The notes under the pieces are model-generated. The model was given only the letters and a program-made list of their open reading frames with translations. It was not told the origin of the DNA and made no database searches. 64,000 nt of DNA from Natrialba sp. SSL1 (lineage in GTDB: Archaea; Halobacteriota; Halobacteria; Halobacteriales; Natrialbaceae), in assembly GCF_001861355.1 (NCBI RefSeq), contig NZ_MASN01000030.1:391573-455572 (forward strand), in the 5' to 3' direction. Below, one piece after another: positions 7,820 to 15,985 of this stretch. The stretch's first letter is position 1, and each line of letters opens with the position of its first letter. The position numbers and the translations under genes are program-made.

Positions 7820-8251
7820 TCACTCGAACAGCGAGAAGTACGTCTCGATGTCGTCGTCGATGATCGTGCGCCGATCGGCGTGGTGTGCGAGAATCGCCGC
7901 CGCACCTGCGACGTTGTCGGCATAATCCTCGAGAATGTCCGCGAGCGCGACGCGAGCATCCATCGAGACGCGATACTGGTCGTCGATCTCCAGTCTGGCG
8001 ATCCGGTCGACCGGCGCGACTGGTAACTCGAGTTCGTTCTTGTCGACGACGGTTTCGACGCCGAAGTCGGCGGCCATCAGCGTCTTTCGGCCCTCGTCAG
8101 TGGCACACTCGGCCGCGTCGATCGCGAGTTCGCTCCCGTGGTCCTGGATCCGGGCTGCGAGTTCCTGGGACGCATCGGCACTCACCCGAAGCTCGCCCGC
8201 GTTCCGGCGGATAATCGTATCCACGGGGGCGAACGGGAGTTCGACGTTCAT
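7820..8251 (-). CDS. hstA: Archaeal histone, fused double histone fold
   Basis: 143 residues containing two HMf-like histone folds in tandem: roughly residues 5-62 (FAPVDTIIRRNAGELRVS...) and 77-140 (LPVAPVDRIARLEI...). Each begins with the 'hPxAPVDRIhR' start typical of archaeal histones. Such end-to-end fusions form the equivalent of a dimer within one chain and are the normal haloarchaeal form. Both halves are acidic, as expected in high salt. The ATG at 8251 (MNVELPF) is chosen because it begins exactly at the first fold; upstream in-frame residues are basic and Cys-containing and do not look coding. Lies 64 bp after rpa and 6 bp before the HDAC homologue. Confidence 0.93.
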   Translation of the reverse strand: MNVELPFAPVDTIIRRNAGELRVSADASQELAARIQDHGSELAIDAAECATDEGRKTLMAADFGVETVVDKNELELPVAPVDRIARLEIDDQYRVSMDARVALADILEDYADNVAGAAAILAHHADRRTIIDDDIETYFSLFE

Positions 8252-8315
8252 ACCATCATAGGTGAAGTTAACGCCCTTAACGCTTTTCCTCGCCGCTTGA
8301 CAGCGCAAGGGCTGC

Positions 8316-9779
8316 TTAGAATACGTCGTTTGCATCGAGGCGGCCATCCCGAACGACGCCGCGTGCGGTGACTTCCTCACCAAGACCCACGTCGACATCG
8401 GTGTCGACGCTCATCGTCGTCTCGCCGTCGTCGAGAACGACCGGGTTGCCAGCCTGCACGACGACGCCGGTGAACTCGGTTTCATCGCCGCCGTCGCCGG
8501 TTCCAGTTGCATCGTCGGCCTCGGTAGCTGTCGTCGTGGTCGTGGCCGCACCATCGCCATCCTCACTCGCCGCGTCAGCTGTCTCGGCGTCGTCGGACGC
8601 ATCGCCCGCAAACGCGCCGAGTCCCGCATTCTCGTCGTCACCGCCGCTCTCGTCGCCGCCCGTCGTGCGCTCGGAGTCGGACTCGAGTACCGTAATCGTC
8701 GACTGCCAGCCTGCGGAAGCTTCGAGATCGTCCTGCCAGCCGTCCTGAATCTCGACATCGCCGAGTGCGACTTCATCGCCCGGCCCGATGTCGATATCAG
8801 CCTTCTCACCCCAGAGCGCGACGCGGATATCGCCGGTCGCGTCCTGGACGCGGATGTTCCGCACCTGCCCCTCGGAGCCGTCGTCGCGGTCGAACGTCCG
8901 TTTCGGGTCCGCCGAGCGGACGACACCGGCGAGGTCGACCTCCTGTCCGATTTCGATGGACTCGATAGACGTACTCTCCGGGACGTATTCGACCTCGGCG
9001 TCGACTTCTTCGACTGCGCCGCGGTTACCGACGTGGAGTTCGAGGCTGCCGTCGCGCTCCTTAACGTAGCCGTCGACGACTTCGACGGTCGTCCCCGTCT
9101 CGGTCTCGGTCGCGAGGTCTGCCTGTTCGTCCCACAGCGTTACGCGGACGCGCCCGGTCGAGTCGCCGAGTACGAGGTTCGAAACGCGCCCTTCAGAGCC
9201 GTCGTCGCGGTCGAACGTCCGGACGGTCCCCGTATCCAGAACCAGCCCGACGAGGTTGACGTTCGAGAGCCCAAGCGAGAGACTCTCGACGGTGTGCGTG
9301 TCCGACACCTGCACGTCGACCTCGGTGTCCGGATCCGGTTCGACCTCGTCGACACTGACCTCGACGCCGCTGAAGCCGTCCTTTGGCCGACCCTTGATTC
9401 GGAGTACCTGGCCCTCCTCGAGTTCCCCGAGTGCGGCCTCGGCGTGTTCGTCCCAGAACGCCGCGCGCACGGAGCCGGTTTCGTCGGCGACTTCGACGTT
9501 GACGACCTGGCCATCCTCGTCCTCGCCGTCGCGTTCGAACGTTCGGCGCTCGCCGATCGAGAGCACCTTGGCGACGAACTTCGCCACCTCCATACTGGGT
9601 TCGATGTCGGCGATGCCGCCGACCTCGCTCTCGCCGATTTCGTGGGCGATCAGCATCGCCGCGGTTTCCTCGTCCGCGAGCCCCCCCATCTGCTCGACTT
9701 TCTCCTCGACGGCCTCGCGAAACTCTTCGAGAGAAACGTCGGCCTCGAGATCTTCGTAGACGCCCTCGATATCGCTCAT
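8316..9779 (-). CDS. Replication protein A (single-stranded DNA-binding, multiple OB folds)
   Basis: 487 residues. At least three OB folds can be seen, each marked by the same strand-turn sequence (RRTFERDGEDEDG, VRTFDRDDGSEG and KRTFDRDDGSEG) followed by a 'hxhAhWDE/WGE' strand. They cover roughly residues 60-360. An Asp/Thr/Ala-rich linker then leads to a short fourth OB-like segment at the C-terminus (VVVQAGNPVVLDDG...). Binds ssDNA in replication, repair and recombination. The ATG at 9779 (MSDIEGVYED) fits a leaderless transcript, since a TATA-like CGCTTATGCG sits about 30 nt upstream. From memory, Haloferax volcanii has an rpa gene next to its histone and an HDAC homologue, so this order looks conserved. 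Confidence 0.9.
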   Translation of the reverse strand: MSDIEGVYEDLEADVSLEEFREAVEEKVEQMGGLADEETAAMLIAHEIGESEVGGIADIEPSMEVAKFVAKVLSIGERRTFERDGEDEDGQVVNVEVADETGSVRAAFWDEHAEAALGELEEGQVLRIKGRPKDGFSGVEVSVDEVEPDPDTEVDVQVSDTHTVESLSLGLSNVNLVGLVLDTGTVRTFDRDDGSEGRVSNLVLGDSTGRVRVTLWDEQADLATETETGTTVEVVDGYVKERDGSLELHVGNRGAVEEVDAEVEYVPESTSIESIEIGQEVDLAGVVRSADPKRTFDRDDGSEGQVRNIRVQDATGDIRVALWGEKADIDIGPGDEVALGDVEIQDGWQDDLEASAGWQSTITVLESDSERTTGGDESGGDDENAGLGAFAGDASDDAETADAASEDGDGAATTTTTATEADDATGTGDGGDETEFTGVVVQAGNPVVLDDGETTMSVDTDVDVGLGEEVTARGVVRDGRLDANDVF

Positions 9780-10234
9780 TCTATGCTCGTGCAGGCGTAG
9801 CCCGCGCATAAGCGTTATCCATTCGATGTGTGCGATGGACGCGCGGAGACTGTTGGCCGCCTCTGCCCATGCTCGACGTGGCGATCACGCCAGATTCGGA
9901 AGCCTTGCCAGACATCTCGGACGGATCACCCGCCTCGAGTGTCCGACGCGCGCCGGACGCAACTCGAGTGCAACTCGTCTCGATTCCCTTCATCATCGTG
10001 CGTACCGCATGATGGGCCTGTCATCCTATTTGAATGTGCGCAGGTCGTCGATCAGGGTCGGTACTCGAGTACGGGCGTTCGTGCTACCGCCAGCACGATT
10101 TGCGGTGGGATAAGGGAGAGTGGGACGCCGAACGGTGTCGTGGGAGAGTTAGACAGGCACAATCGGCCGAAACGGGCCCGTTCACCGGTTGCTTTCGAAA
10201 GGGCTTTAATGTCCACGCGGCTACGAAGAGATGA
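9780..10234. promoter_or_regulatory. Gene-free interval with the rpa promoter and tRNA-Arg promoter
   Basis: The minus-strand TATA-like CGCTTATGCG (9805-9814) serves rpa. Near the other end, 'ggctttaatg' (10202-10211) is a plausible plus-strand TATA for tRNA-Arg, about 25-30 nt ahead of it. The ~390 bp between contain short open frames but none with family resemblance or convincing codon use; I see no gene. Confidence 0.5.
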
Positions 10235-10307
10235 GTCCTGATAGGGTAGTGGACTATCCTCTTGGCTTGCGGAGCCAGGGACCGGAGTTCAAATCTCCGT
10301 CAGGACG
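10235..10307 (+). tRNA. tRNA-Arg (GCG)
   Basis: 73 nt: acceptor GTCCTGA / TCAGGAC with discriminator G, D-arm with GTGG loop, anticodon stem TTGGC/GCCAG around loop TTGCGGA (anticodon GCG, reading CGC/CGU), T-arm CGGAG-TTCAAAT-CTCCG. No intron. Copies of its 3' terminal sequence occur downstream at 10397 and 10551. Confidence 0.92.
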
Positions 10308-10396
10308 CTCACTTATCACGGACGCTTCGTATTGCTCAGCGCCCGCTTTTGCGTTCGGTCCTGACGTGCCCAACGCTCGCTACCGCTCGCGTTGGA

Positions 10397-10411
10397 CTCC
10401 GTCAGGACGCT
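10397..10411 (+). repeat. Copy of tRNA-Arg 3' end
   Basis: CTCCGTCAGGACGCT is an exact 15-nt match to tRNA-Arg 3' end plus two flanking bases (10295-10309), 102 bp downstream in the same orientation. Likely an attachment-site scar. Confidence 0.55.
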
Positions 10412-10550
10412 TTTCCGAACACAACAACGACGAGCGGAGCGAGTCGTCCGTGTTCGGGAAACGGACCCGGAGAATTTGAGCAGACGAGTTGCAGCCCGAA
10501 ACGGCGCTTTGCGCCGCACGCTCGGAACACCTTAGCGAGTTTGAAGGTCT

Positions 10551-10560
10551 GTCAGGACGC
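10551..10560 (+). repeat. Second, shorter copy of tRNA-Arg 3' end
   Basis: GTCAGGACGC repeats the last bases of tRNA-Arg a third time, 256 bp beyond the first. The ~240 bp between tRNA-Arg and this copy holds no credible gene and looks like decayed insertion DNA; a 10-mer alone could be chance. Confidence 0.35.
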
Positions 10561-10741
10561 ATGCGCATAGGGCTATGACATCGTGTTCAGCCGCCGGTTT
10601 GCGTTTGAGTTGGGGATGTTCAGTGTTTGCGACTGCCCATGTTAGATACCAACAACTCGCCGCTTCCGACACCAACGGGGAGGTAATACCGGCGGTGAGC
10701 CGATACCAGCTGGTGCGAGAAGGGGTACATATAGTCTGTTC

Positions 10742-10795
10742 CCAGACGGTGCTGTTTCCAATAGTCATTTCCTAAACTGAGGAAACACAGTCTGG
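10742..10795. promoter_or_regulatory. Interrupted inverted repeat just upstream of the HalOD1 gene
   Basis: Left arm CCAGAC (10742) ... TGTTTCC (10753) pairs with right arm GGAAACA (10781) ... GTCTGG (10790). The arms are offset by unequal spacers, so it is an imperfect repeat about 54 bp long. It ends 10 bp before a TATA-like 'cttttta' (10806-10812). Could be an operator or a hairpin; function unknown. The surrounding 10308-10845 has no gene. Confidence 0.4.
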
Positions 10796-10896
10796 ATTTA
10801 GATAGCTTTTTATGAGACGGTGTGGCCCATCTTCCAAGAAGTGGGATGGATTCGAAAGTACACCATCGGACGAACTCGACTGCGGGATCAACAGCA

Positions 10897-11148
10897 ATGG
10901 CACAGTACGATTACGACACCGACCACACCGCGTCGCTCGCGGTGATTGAAGCCGTGTCGACAGCTACCGACTGTGACCCGACCGAGCTGCCACCGCTGTA
11001 CGATACTATCGATCCGGATGCACTCGACGCACTCTTTTCGGACCAGACTGCAACCGATGTCCGCCCAGAAATCTCATTTACGTACGATCAGTACGAAGTA
11101 ACGATTAGCCGGACCGAGGTTCAGCTCTCCGTCGAGGTCATCCAGTAA
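10897..11148 (+). CDS. HalOD1 domain protein (small haloarchaeal output domain)
   Basis: About 83 residues, almost wholly one HalOD1 domain: 'SLAVIEAVSTATDCDPTELPPLY' then 'IDPDALDALF', then a beta-rich end 'ISFTYDQYEVTISRTEVQLSVE'. HalOD1 is known only as a haloarchaeal domain found alone or attached to response regulators; its biochemical role is not established. The start is uncertain: ATG 10897 begins right at the domain, but ATG 10846 and GTG 10822 are in frame, and a TATA-like 'cttttta' at 10806-10812 is compatible with 10846. Stands alone between tRNA-Arg and rnpB. A second HalOD1 protein is at 48909-49259. Confidence 0.75.
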   Translation: MAQYDYDTDHTASLAVIEAVSTATDCDPTELPPLYDTIDPDALDALFSDQTATDVRPEISFTYDQYEVTISRTEVQLSVEVIQ

Positions 11149-11261
11149 GGCCGACGCGCCGCGTTTTTTCCAACTCGAGTCGTCACCAGATCGCAGACGT
11201 GAGCGGCAGCCGTGTCGACGCCAGTTGCATGGGACAGTCCTGATGCTCAGCGTGAAAAATT

Positions 11262-11820
11262 GGTGAGAGGAGTAAGCCCCCTTCTGTTCATCCCGGCATT
11301 CGGCTGAGCGTCCACGCCGTCACGGCAAAGCCGTGGGCGTTCGGGCTACCACGGCGTGGACTTGCACCGGTGAGGGTTCGCCGTTCCATCGATCCTCGGC
11401 CGTCTCTGTGTGATCGATCGTGACGAGCACGATCCACGGTTTCGAACCGTGAACGCGGACCACACACCGCTCGGCGGCTCGCGCGCCAGAGGCGCTTTGA
11501 GTCGCCTTCCCTCTGCGGGTTGACTCCCCTTCCTCTCGGTCGGGTTCGCACGCATCATCGGTCGGGCCGAGACGTGTCGTTTCTGTTCCAGAGCCAGCGG
11601 TCTCCCGCTCCGGACTTGCGTCCGGTCACCTGCCCGAACAGGTGGGGGGACTTTCCTCGCGAGCGTTGCGCGACTCGGGGAGTCGGGCAACGTTAAGAGC
11701 GTTGGGCAACCCGGAGGGGTGGCCAACGGTAAGAGCGCGGGCTACCCCGAGGGGGTAGTCCGCGTTGTACAGCCATCCCGTTGCCAGGATCGCCGCCGCG
11801 GCAGCCAGGCTCTCTCTCCA
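11262..11820 (-). ncRNA. rnpB: RNase P RNA (archaeal type A) with expanded 5' region
   Basis: Universal conserved parts are visible on the minus strand: GAGGAAAGTCC (CR-I, 11648-11658), and near the 3' end 'GCCGAATGCCGGGA' followed by ACAGAAGGGGGCTTACTCC (CR-V, 11269-11287). The last pairs with CR-I to form P4. The 3' strand CTCTC can pair with GAGAG at the 5' side (P1). A run of five T follows immediately (terminator). Upstream, CTTATTCG lies about 25-30 nt before the inferred 5' end, giving a promoter. It is the catalytic RNA that matures tRNA 5' ends. At roughly 550 nt it is longer than the ~350-480 nt I expect for archaea, because of three tandem hairpins ahead of CR-I. Both ends are estimates. 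Confidence 0.85.
11664..11763 (-). repeat. Three tandem hairpins inside RNase P RNA
   Basis: Hairpins at 11737-11763, 11700-11728 and 11664-11692 (RNA order) are each 27-29 nt with 9-12 bp stems, at a 36-37 nt period. The first two linkers both read CTCTTA. The second and third share outer stem sequence CGTTGsC. This looks like tandem duplication of a P3-region helix with compensatory changes keeping each stem paired. Confidence 0.7.
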
Positions 11821-11978
11821 TCATTTCTAGGTGCTAGTAGCGAATAAGTCCCTCGGTCGAAGCCACGGCCGACTGTCGATAGCCACAAAACGTGTCACTA
11901 CCGGAACGCTACCACCCGGTGGTTTGACTTTCGAAACGAATGGAAGCGTTTTAGGACGGCTGTCTCATGTACACGTGT

Positions 11979-12578
11979 ATGTCCCAGGGACAGGGCGTCA
12001 ACCTTTCCTACGAAGACGGTGCGCGAGCGGTCGAACTCGCGCGTGAAGCCGTCGAATCCTACGTCGAACACGGTCAACGAGAACAACCAGGGAGCATGCG
12101 CGAGAGCTTCTACGAGCGAACCGGTGCGTTCGTTCGACTCGAGTCCACCCGCGGTCGCGGCAGCCTACGCGGCTGCGCCGGCGGCTACCGTTCGGGTGAA
12201 CAGCTCGGTCACGTCATCGTCGACGCGGCGATCGAGGCCGCCAGCGAGGACTCCTGTGGCTCCGAGATAAGCCCCTCCGAGTTGCCAAATCTCACGGTCT
12301 CTGTCTGTGCGGTCAAAAACGTCGTCCTCACCGACGATCCACTCACGGATATCGAACTCGGCACACACGGTGTCGCCATCGACGGCGGTGAGGGTGGCTG
12401 GCTCTACCCGACAGTACCCGTCGAAAACGGCTGGAGCGAACGCGAGTACCTCGATCGGACCTGCCGCAAGGCCAAACTCGCACCGACTGCCTGGCAGGAC
12501 GACGACGTCGTCGTCACGCTGTTTGAAGGGCAAGTCTTCCGCGAGCGCGAAGCTGACGGGAGTATCGAAGAACTGTAG
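11979..12578 (+). CDS. AMMECR1-domain protein
   Basis: 199 residues. The AMMECR1 family signature LRGCxG appears as LRGCAG (63-68), preceded by 'GAFVRLES' and followed by the 'TVSVCAVKNV' and 'GTHGVAIDGG' segments in the usual order. The family occurs in all archaea and in eukaryotes, has a conserved surface Cys, and is thought to act on amino-acid or nucleotide modification; the biochemical reaction is not settled. Often encoded near the radical-SAM or MEMO-family genes, but neither is next to it here. The ATG at 11979 is chosen because GTTTTAGG lies about 25 nt upstream (leaderless) and it begins at the family N-terminus. An ATG 12 nt upstream is also in frame. Confidence 0.9.
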   Translation: MSQGQGVNLSYEDGARAVELAREAVESYVEHGQREQPGSMRESFYERTGAFVRLESTRGRGSLRGCAGGYRSGEQLGHVIVDAAIEAASEDSCGSEISPSELPNLTVSVCAVKNVVLTDDPLTDIELGTHGVAIDGGEGGWLYPTVPVENGWSEREYLDRTCRKAKLAPTAWQDDDVVVTLFEGQVFREREADGSIEEL

Positions 12579-12739
12579 CAAGGCCAACACCAACAACACT
12601 GTCGCGTCCTTCCGTTGGTAACAGCCAGGTTGGATTCTACCACTAGCCGGTAGCAAGGAGTTTGGAGTACACAGTAGTGGTCGCTAGTACCCCGTGTAGC
12701 CAGAACAACTAATCTCCCACCGACTCGAGAACGGTACCA

Positions 12740-13315
12740 ATGGCGGGCCAACCGCAACTGCTCCCCGAGTTGGTCGGAACGGCGGTCGCTGTCGGATACT
12801 GCCTCTGGGTGTACGGGATTATTGCCGGCTACCTTCCCGTCTGGTCGACCGGTATCCTCGGAATCGCAGCGATCCCGATCGTACTGTGGCGGGCGGACTG
12901 TCGCGGCGTCTCCGAATCGACAGTCTATGCAGTGACCAGAGGTGTCGTCGTCACACTTCCGGGACTGATACTGCTGCTCCTGCTCTCGGGCTTCGGACGT
13001 CTACTCCGGTCGAGTTTTCGCGTGTTCAGGGCGGAGCCACTCGCTCGGATGCATTCGGAGGAACAGGTCGATCCGTCGCTCTCGATGATGCCGGTTGCTG
13101 ACGTAACTGTCCCCTACAGTCTCCTCTTTGGCGAGTACTTCACCGGCGAGTCGACGATCGCCGAGGAAGCCTTCGCGTTCGTCGTCTTCGATCCATACCT
13201 GTTGCTGATCGCAATGGAAACGACGGTGCTGTTCGTGCTCGGCTGTGGTATCAGCGGCCTCTTGTATGGATGGCGGCGACGACCCGTCTCAGAACCCGAG
13301 TCGGCTACCAGCTAA
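12740..13315 (+). CDS. Hypothetical membrane protein, about four transmembrane segments
   Basis: 191 residues not matching a family I recognise. Hydrophobic segments lie at roughly 10-30, 38-50, 68-88 and 155-178, with a soluble loop (about 90-150) containing acidic residues and a tail of 'YGWRRRPVSEPESATS'. The end is likely cytoplasmic given the Arg run. Third-position GC and Val/Leu/Gly-rich membrane stretches are consistent with a real haloarchaeal gene. It has its own upstream interval of 160 bp and is convergent with the next gene, with 63 bp between them. No function is proposed. Confidence 0.7.
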   Translation: MAGQPQLLPELVGTAVAVGYCLWVYGIIAGYLPVWSTGILGIAAIPIVLWRADCRGVSESTVYAVTRGVVVTLPGLILLLLLSGFGRLLRSSFRVFRAEPLARMHSEEQVDPSLSMMPVADVTVPYSLLFGEYFTGESTIAEEAFAFVVFDPYLLLIAMETTVLFVLGCGISGLLYGWRRRPVSEPESATS

Positions 13316-13378
13316 CTCGCGTGGAAACAGCGGATACGCCTCGAAAAACGAAAAACCACGAAAACCACGACGAATCAG

Positions 13379-14584
13379 TTACGCTGCATCAGTTGCGTCA
13401 GTCGCCGCAGTCTCCGCAGTCGTGTCGGCTGTCGACTCGTCGTACTCGAGTGCGGCGGTGTCCGAGTCGACGACGGAGAACTGGTACTCGGCTGCGGCGT
13501 CCTCGACGGCAGCGACGAGTTCCTCGAAGTCTTCCTCGACGTTCTCCTCGCCGTACATCGGCGTACACGTTGCGCTGACGGTTACTGAGAGGATCGCAGC
13601 TGTCTCAGTGGTCGACGAACTTGGGTCAATTCGTGGTGACTCGAAGGCGTCCTGAACGTCGTCATCGTACGTGTTGACGGTCGTCGAATAGATCGTCCCT
13701 TCCTCGACGCAGTAGAGTTTGGCCCACTCTCGCGTTCGGGTCGCGTAGTCGTAGGCGACGATGGTCGTGCCGACGAGGAAGAAGACGCCACCGAACGCGC
13801 TCACGGCGGCACCGCCGGCGTCGATGCCGACGAGTGTGATGCCGAGCAACGAGATGAAGACGCCGAGAGTAGCGACGGTGAGGATCTGTTCGAGGTATTC
13901 GTCGTCGACTTCGGGTGCGAGTGACCGGGAGTGTTCGATTGGACGGGTCGTGGCCTCGAATCCACCACTCGCGTGGAAGACGTCATCGGCAACGGCCGAC
14001 GCTCTCCCGGCCGCAGTCGGAGACGTGGATGTCGGAATTCGATAGCCGAGGTCTTCTGCCTGCTGTCGGAGTGCGATGTGGAACGAGTGGGCAGCGAAGT
14101 TGTCCGGTGCCCGGACGGCGATCGTCTCCGTATGGTCGGCAATGATTCCGTAAGAGGAGCGCCACGTAATCGCGACGACGATCGCCCCGATGATCATCGC
14201 AGCGACCCAGAGCGCAACGAGACCGAACTCCTGCAATCCAAGCGCGACAATGAACAGGATGACCGCAGAAACGGTCAGTGCGAGTCCGTAGGAGTTGCGG
14301 AGGGTGTGCCGGCCCAGTCGGGACCAGTCAGTTTCGGCGACGATATCCTGGCGTTCCTGGCTGATTCCGTTATCGATGTCGAGGAACGGAACGCTCCCAC
14401 CGCTGGTGAGACGCGGGAGGAGTACGAGTACAGCGCCGGCAAAGACCAGCAACCACCAGAAACTGACAACTGATCCAAGGGCTGTCAGCGGTTCACCCGG
14501 GCCAGTCAGCCCGGCAGTGTCGATTACGAGTAACAGTACCCCAAGCCCAAACAGGAGTTTTCCATTCCTGGCAGTAGATGCCAT
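13379..14584 (-). CDS. Hypothetical membrane protein with candidate TTCGAA-regulated promoter
   Basis: 401 residues, no family recognised. Four to six transmembrane segments are visible: two near the N-terminus (about 8-25, 40-60), two at about 100-120 and 125-143, and two at about 240-258 and 263-280. The region between (about 145-235) is soluble and contains 'DNFAAHSFHIALRQQAEDLGYRI'. The C-terminal ~110 residues form a soluble domain with a YDYATRTREWAKLYCVEEGTIYSTTV start and end in an Ala/Thr/Asp-rich tail. The ATG at 14584 is supported by a TATA element 25-30 nt upstream. That TATA is flanked by two TTCGAA boxes, suggesting the gene is switched by a specific regulator. Confidence 0.75.
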   Translation of the reverse strand: MASTARNGKLLFGLGVLLLVIDTAGLTGPGEPLTALGSVVSFWWLLVFAGAVLVLLPRLTSGGSVPFLDIDNGISQERQDIVAETDWSRLGRHTLRNSYGLALTVSAVILFIVALGLQEFGLVALWVAAMIIGAIVVAITWRSSYGIIADHTETIAVRAPDNFAAHSFHIALRQQAEDLGYRIPTSTSPTAAGRASAVADDVFHASGGFEATTRPIEHSRSLAPEVDDEYLEQILTVATLGVFISLLGITLVGIDAGGAAVSAFGGVFFLVGTTIVAYDYATRTREWAKLYCVEEGTIYSTTVNTYDDDVQDAFESPRIDPSSSTTETAAILSVTVSATCTPMYGEENVEEDFEELVAAVEDAAAEYQFSVVDSDTAALEYDESTADTTAETAATDATDAA

Positions 14585-14600
14585 ACCACGAAAAGGATAG

Positions 14601-14637
14601 TTCGAATATATAAATATTCCTTACTATATGTTTCGAA
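14601..14637 (-). promoter_or_regulatory. Promoter of the 401-residue membrane protein with paired TTCGAA boxes
   Basis: AT-rich island in GC-rich DNA. TATA element 'tatataaata' (14607-14616) is flanked by TTCGAA at 14601-14606 and again at 14632-14637. Wider context is shared (TTCGAATAT in both). Centres are 31 bp apart, about three helical turns, so a dimeric regulator could bind both on one face of DNA and cover the TATA box. Confidence 0.55.
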
Positions 14638-14824
14638 TATGTTACCGATGCATCAGGGTGTGAGAGAATTAATAGATGCCGAGCGGCGGTAAATACAGCG
14701 TCTCCTCAGTAGAACTATCGGATCGGTATTACCATCAGAATGAGGATACCTACACGAATAAGTCAGGAAACACCAGTTCGGAGACGAGGTCCGCTGTCGG
14801 AATCAAAAGACAGTAACGGCGCAA

Positions 14825-15985
14825 CTACGGCTCTGCGTCGGCGAATCCGACCGCCTCGGCGTCGGCCAGACACCGCTCACTCGCCTCGTCGAGGTCAAAT
14901 TCGCGGACAAGTTCGCCGTCACGGACGAGCGGTTCGAAGAGTGGCGTCGCATCGGCAGGCGCGTCGCGGTCGGCCAGCGCGACGTGGTGGCCACCGTCTG
15001 CGGTTCGGTAGACCTCCTTCACACCCGAGAGCTTGCCGCGTTTAGAGATCGGCTTCCCTTCTATCTCGACAATATCCAGGCTGAAGTCGACCGAGTCTGC
15101 ACTGGTAATGTGGCTCCCGACGCCGAAGCCGTCCGCGAGGTCTCGCAGTTCGCGCATCGAATCCGGTCCGAGTCCGCCGCTGCAGAAGATGTCGACGTCC
15201 TCGTAGCCCCGTGCGTCGAGTTCCCAGCGAACTTCGCGGATGATGTGACGGAAGTCGCCGCGACGCGAACTCGTGGTATCGATACGGACGCCGTCGAGAT
15301 CGTCGCCAAGCGTCTCGGCTGCGAGCAGGCTCTCGCTCTTCTCGTCCCAGAAGGTGTCGGTCAGTGCGATTCGGGGAACGTCCTCCGGGACCGCCTCGTC
15401 GAACGCCTCCCAGGCCTCGGCCTGATTCCTCTCACCGAAACAGAACATGAGCGCGTGGGGCATCGTGCCGCCTGCTTCACGCCCGAGGATCTCGCCCGCA
15501 GCGACGTGCGAAAAGCCATCGAGTCCGGCGAGCAGCGCCGCCCGCTCGACCGTCGCTGCAATCGACGGGTGGACGTGGCGCGCACCGAAGGAAAGGACCG
15601 TCGACTCCGGCGCAGCCAGCCGGGACTCGAGTGCCGCCGTCGCGAACCCACTGGGTTGGGAAAGAAAGCCGAGCAGCGACGTTTCGAGTTCAGCGAACTC
15701 GAGATAGGGGCCTTCGATTCGCATGACTGGCCCGCCATCGAACAGGTGGCCGTCAGGTAGTGCGTCCACGTCGACGGCCCGCCCCTCGAAGAGCGTCGCG
15801 ACGTCTTTGACGCCCGTGACGACGTCGAACGACCCAGTCGGGAACTGGTCGGCAGTGACCTCGGCGACGACGTGGGGGTTCTTCCCGGCGTACTCGAGTG
15901 TCGTCCGCGTGCGGTCGAAGTAGGCGTCCGTCGCGGTCCCCTCGAGAATCGCCTCGTCGGGGATGGTTCCGAACGGGTTTGACAT
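14825..15985 (-). CDS. pncB: Nicotinate phosphoribosyltransferase
   Basis: 386 residues. Converts nicotinate plus PRPP to nicotinate mononucleotide in NAD salvage. The shorter, archaeal/QPRTase-like form is recognisable: 'TATDAYFDRT' at the N-terminus, 'SQPSGFATAA', 'SFGARHVHP' (about 132-140), 'TMPHALM', 'LTDTFWDEKSES' and 'RIDTTSSRRGDF', which line the active site in this family, and 'DIFCSGGLGPDS' near the phosphate site. Stop is 240 bp from the next gene's promoter. The other NAD-salvage enzyme expected with it, a nicotinamidase-like hydrolase, is 3.7 kb away at 19705, beyond two protease-like genes. Confidence 0.9.
   Translation of the reverse strand: MSNPFGTIPDEAILEGTATDAYFDRTRTTLEYAGKNPHVVAEVTADQFPTGSFDVVTGVKDVATLFEGRAVDVDALPDGHLFDGGPVMRIEGPYLEFAELETSLLGFLSQPSGFATAALESRLAAPESTVLSFGARHVHPSIAATVERAALLAGLDGFSHVAAGEILGREAGGTMPHALMFCFGERNQAEAWEAFDEAVPEDVPRIALTDTFWDEKSESLLAAETLGDDLDGVRIDTTSSRRGDFRHIIREVRWELDARGYEDVDIFCSGGLGPDSMRELRDLADGFGVGSHITSADSVDFSLDIVEIEGKPISKRGKLSGVKEVYRTADGGHHVALADRDAPADATPLFEPLVRDGELVREFDLDEASERCLADAEAVGFADAEP

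Noticed and set aside
9869..10012. Possible 47-codon gene beginning MLDVAITPDSEALPD
   Set aside because: Mildly acidic and open, but no promoter at the right distance, weak codon bias and no recognisable family. Treated as chance.
10532..10775. Short open frames on both strands downstream of tRNA-Arg
   Set aside because: They overlap the tRNA 3'-end copies, have basic, low-complexity products and no start signals.
11288..11726. Open frames within 11288-11726
   Set aside because: They lie inside RNase P RNA, and the conserved RNA motifs explain the sequence.
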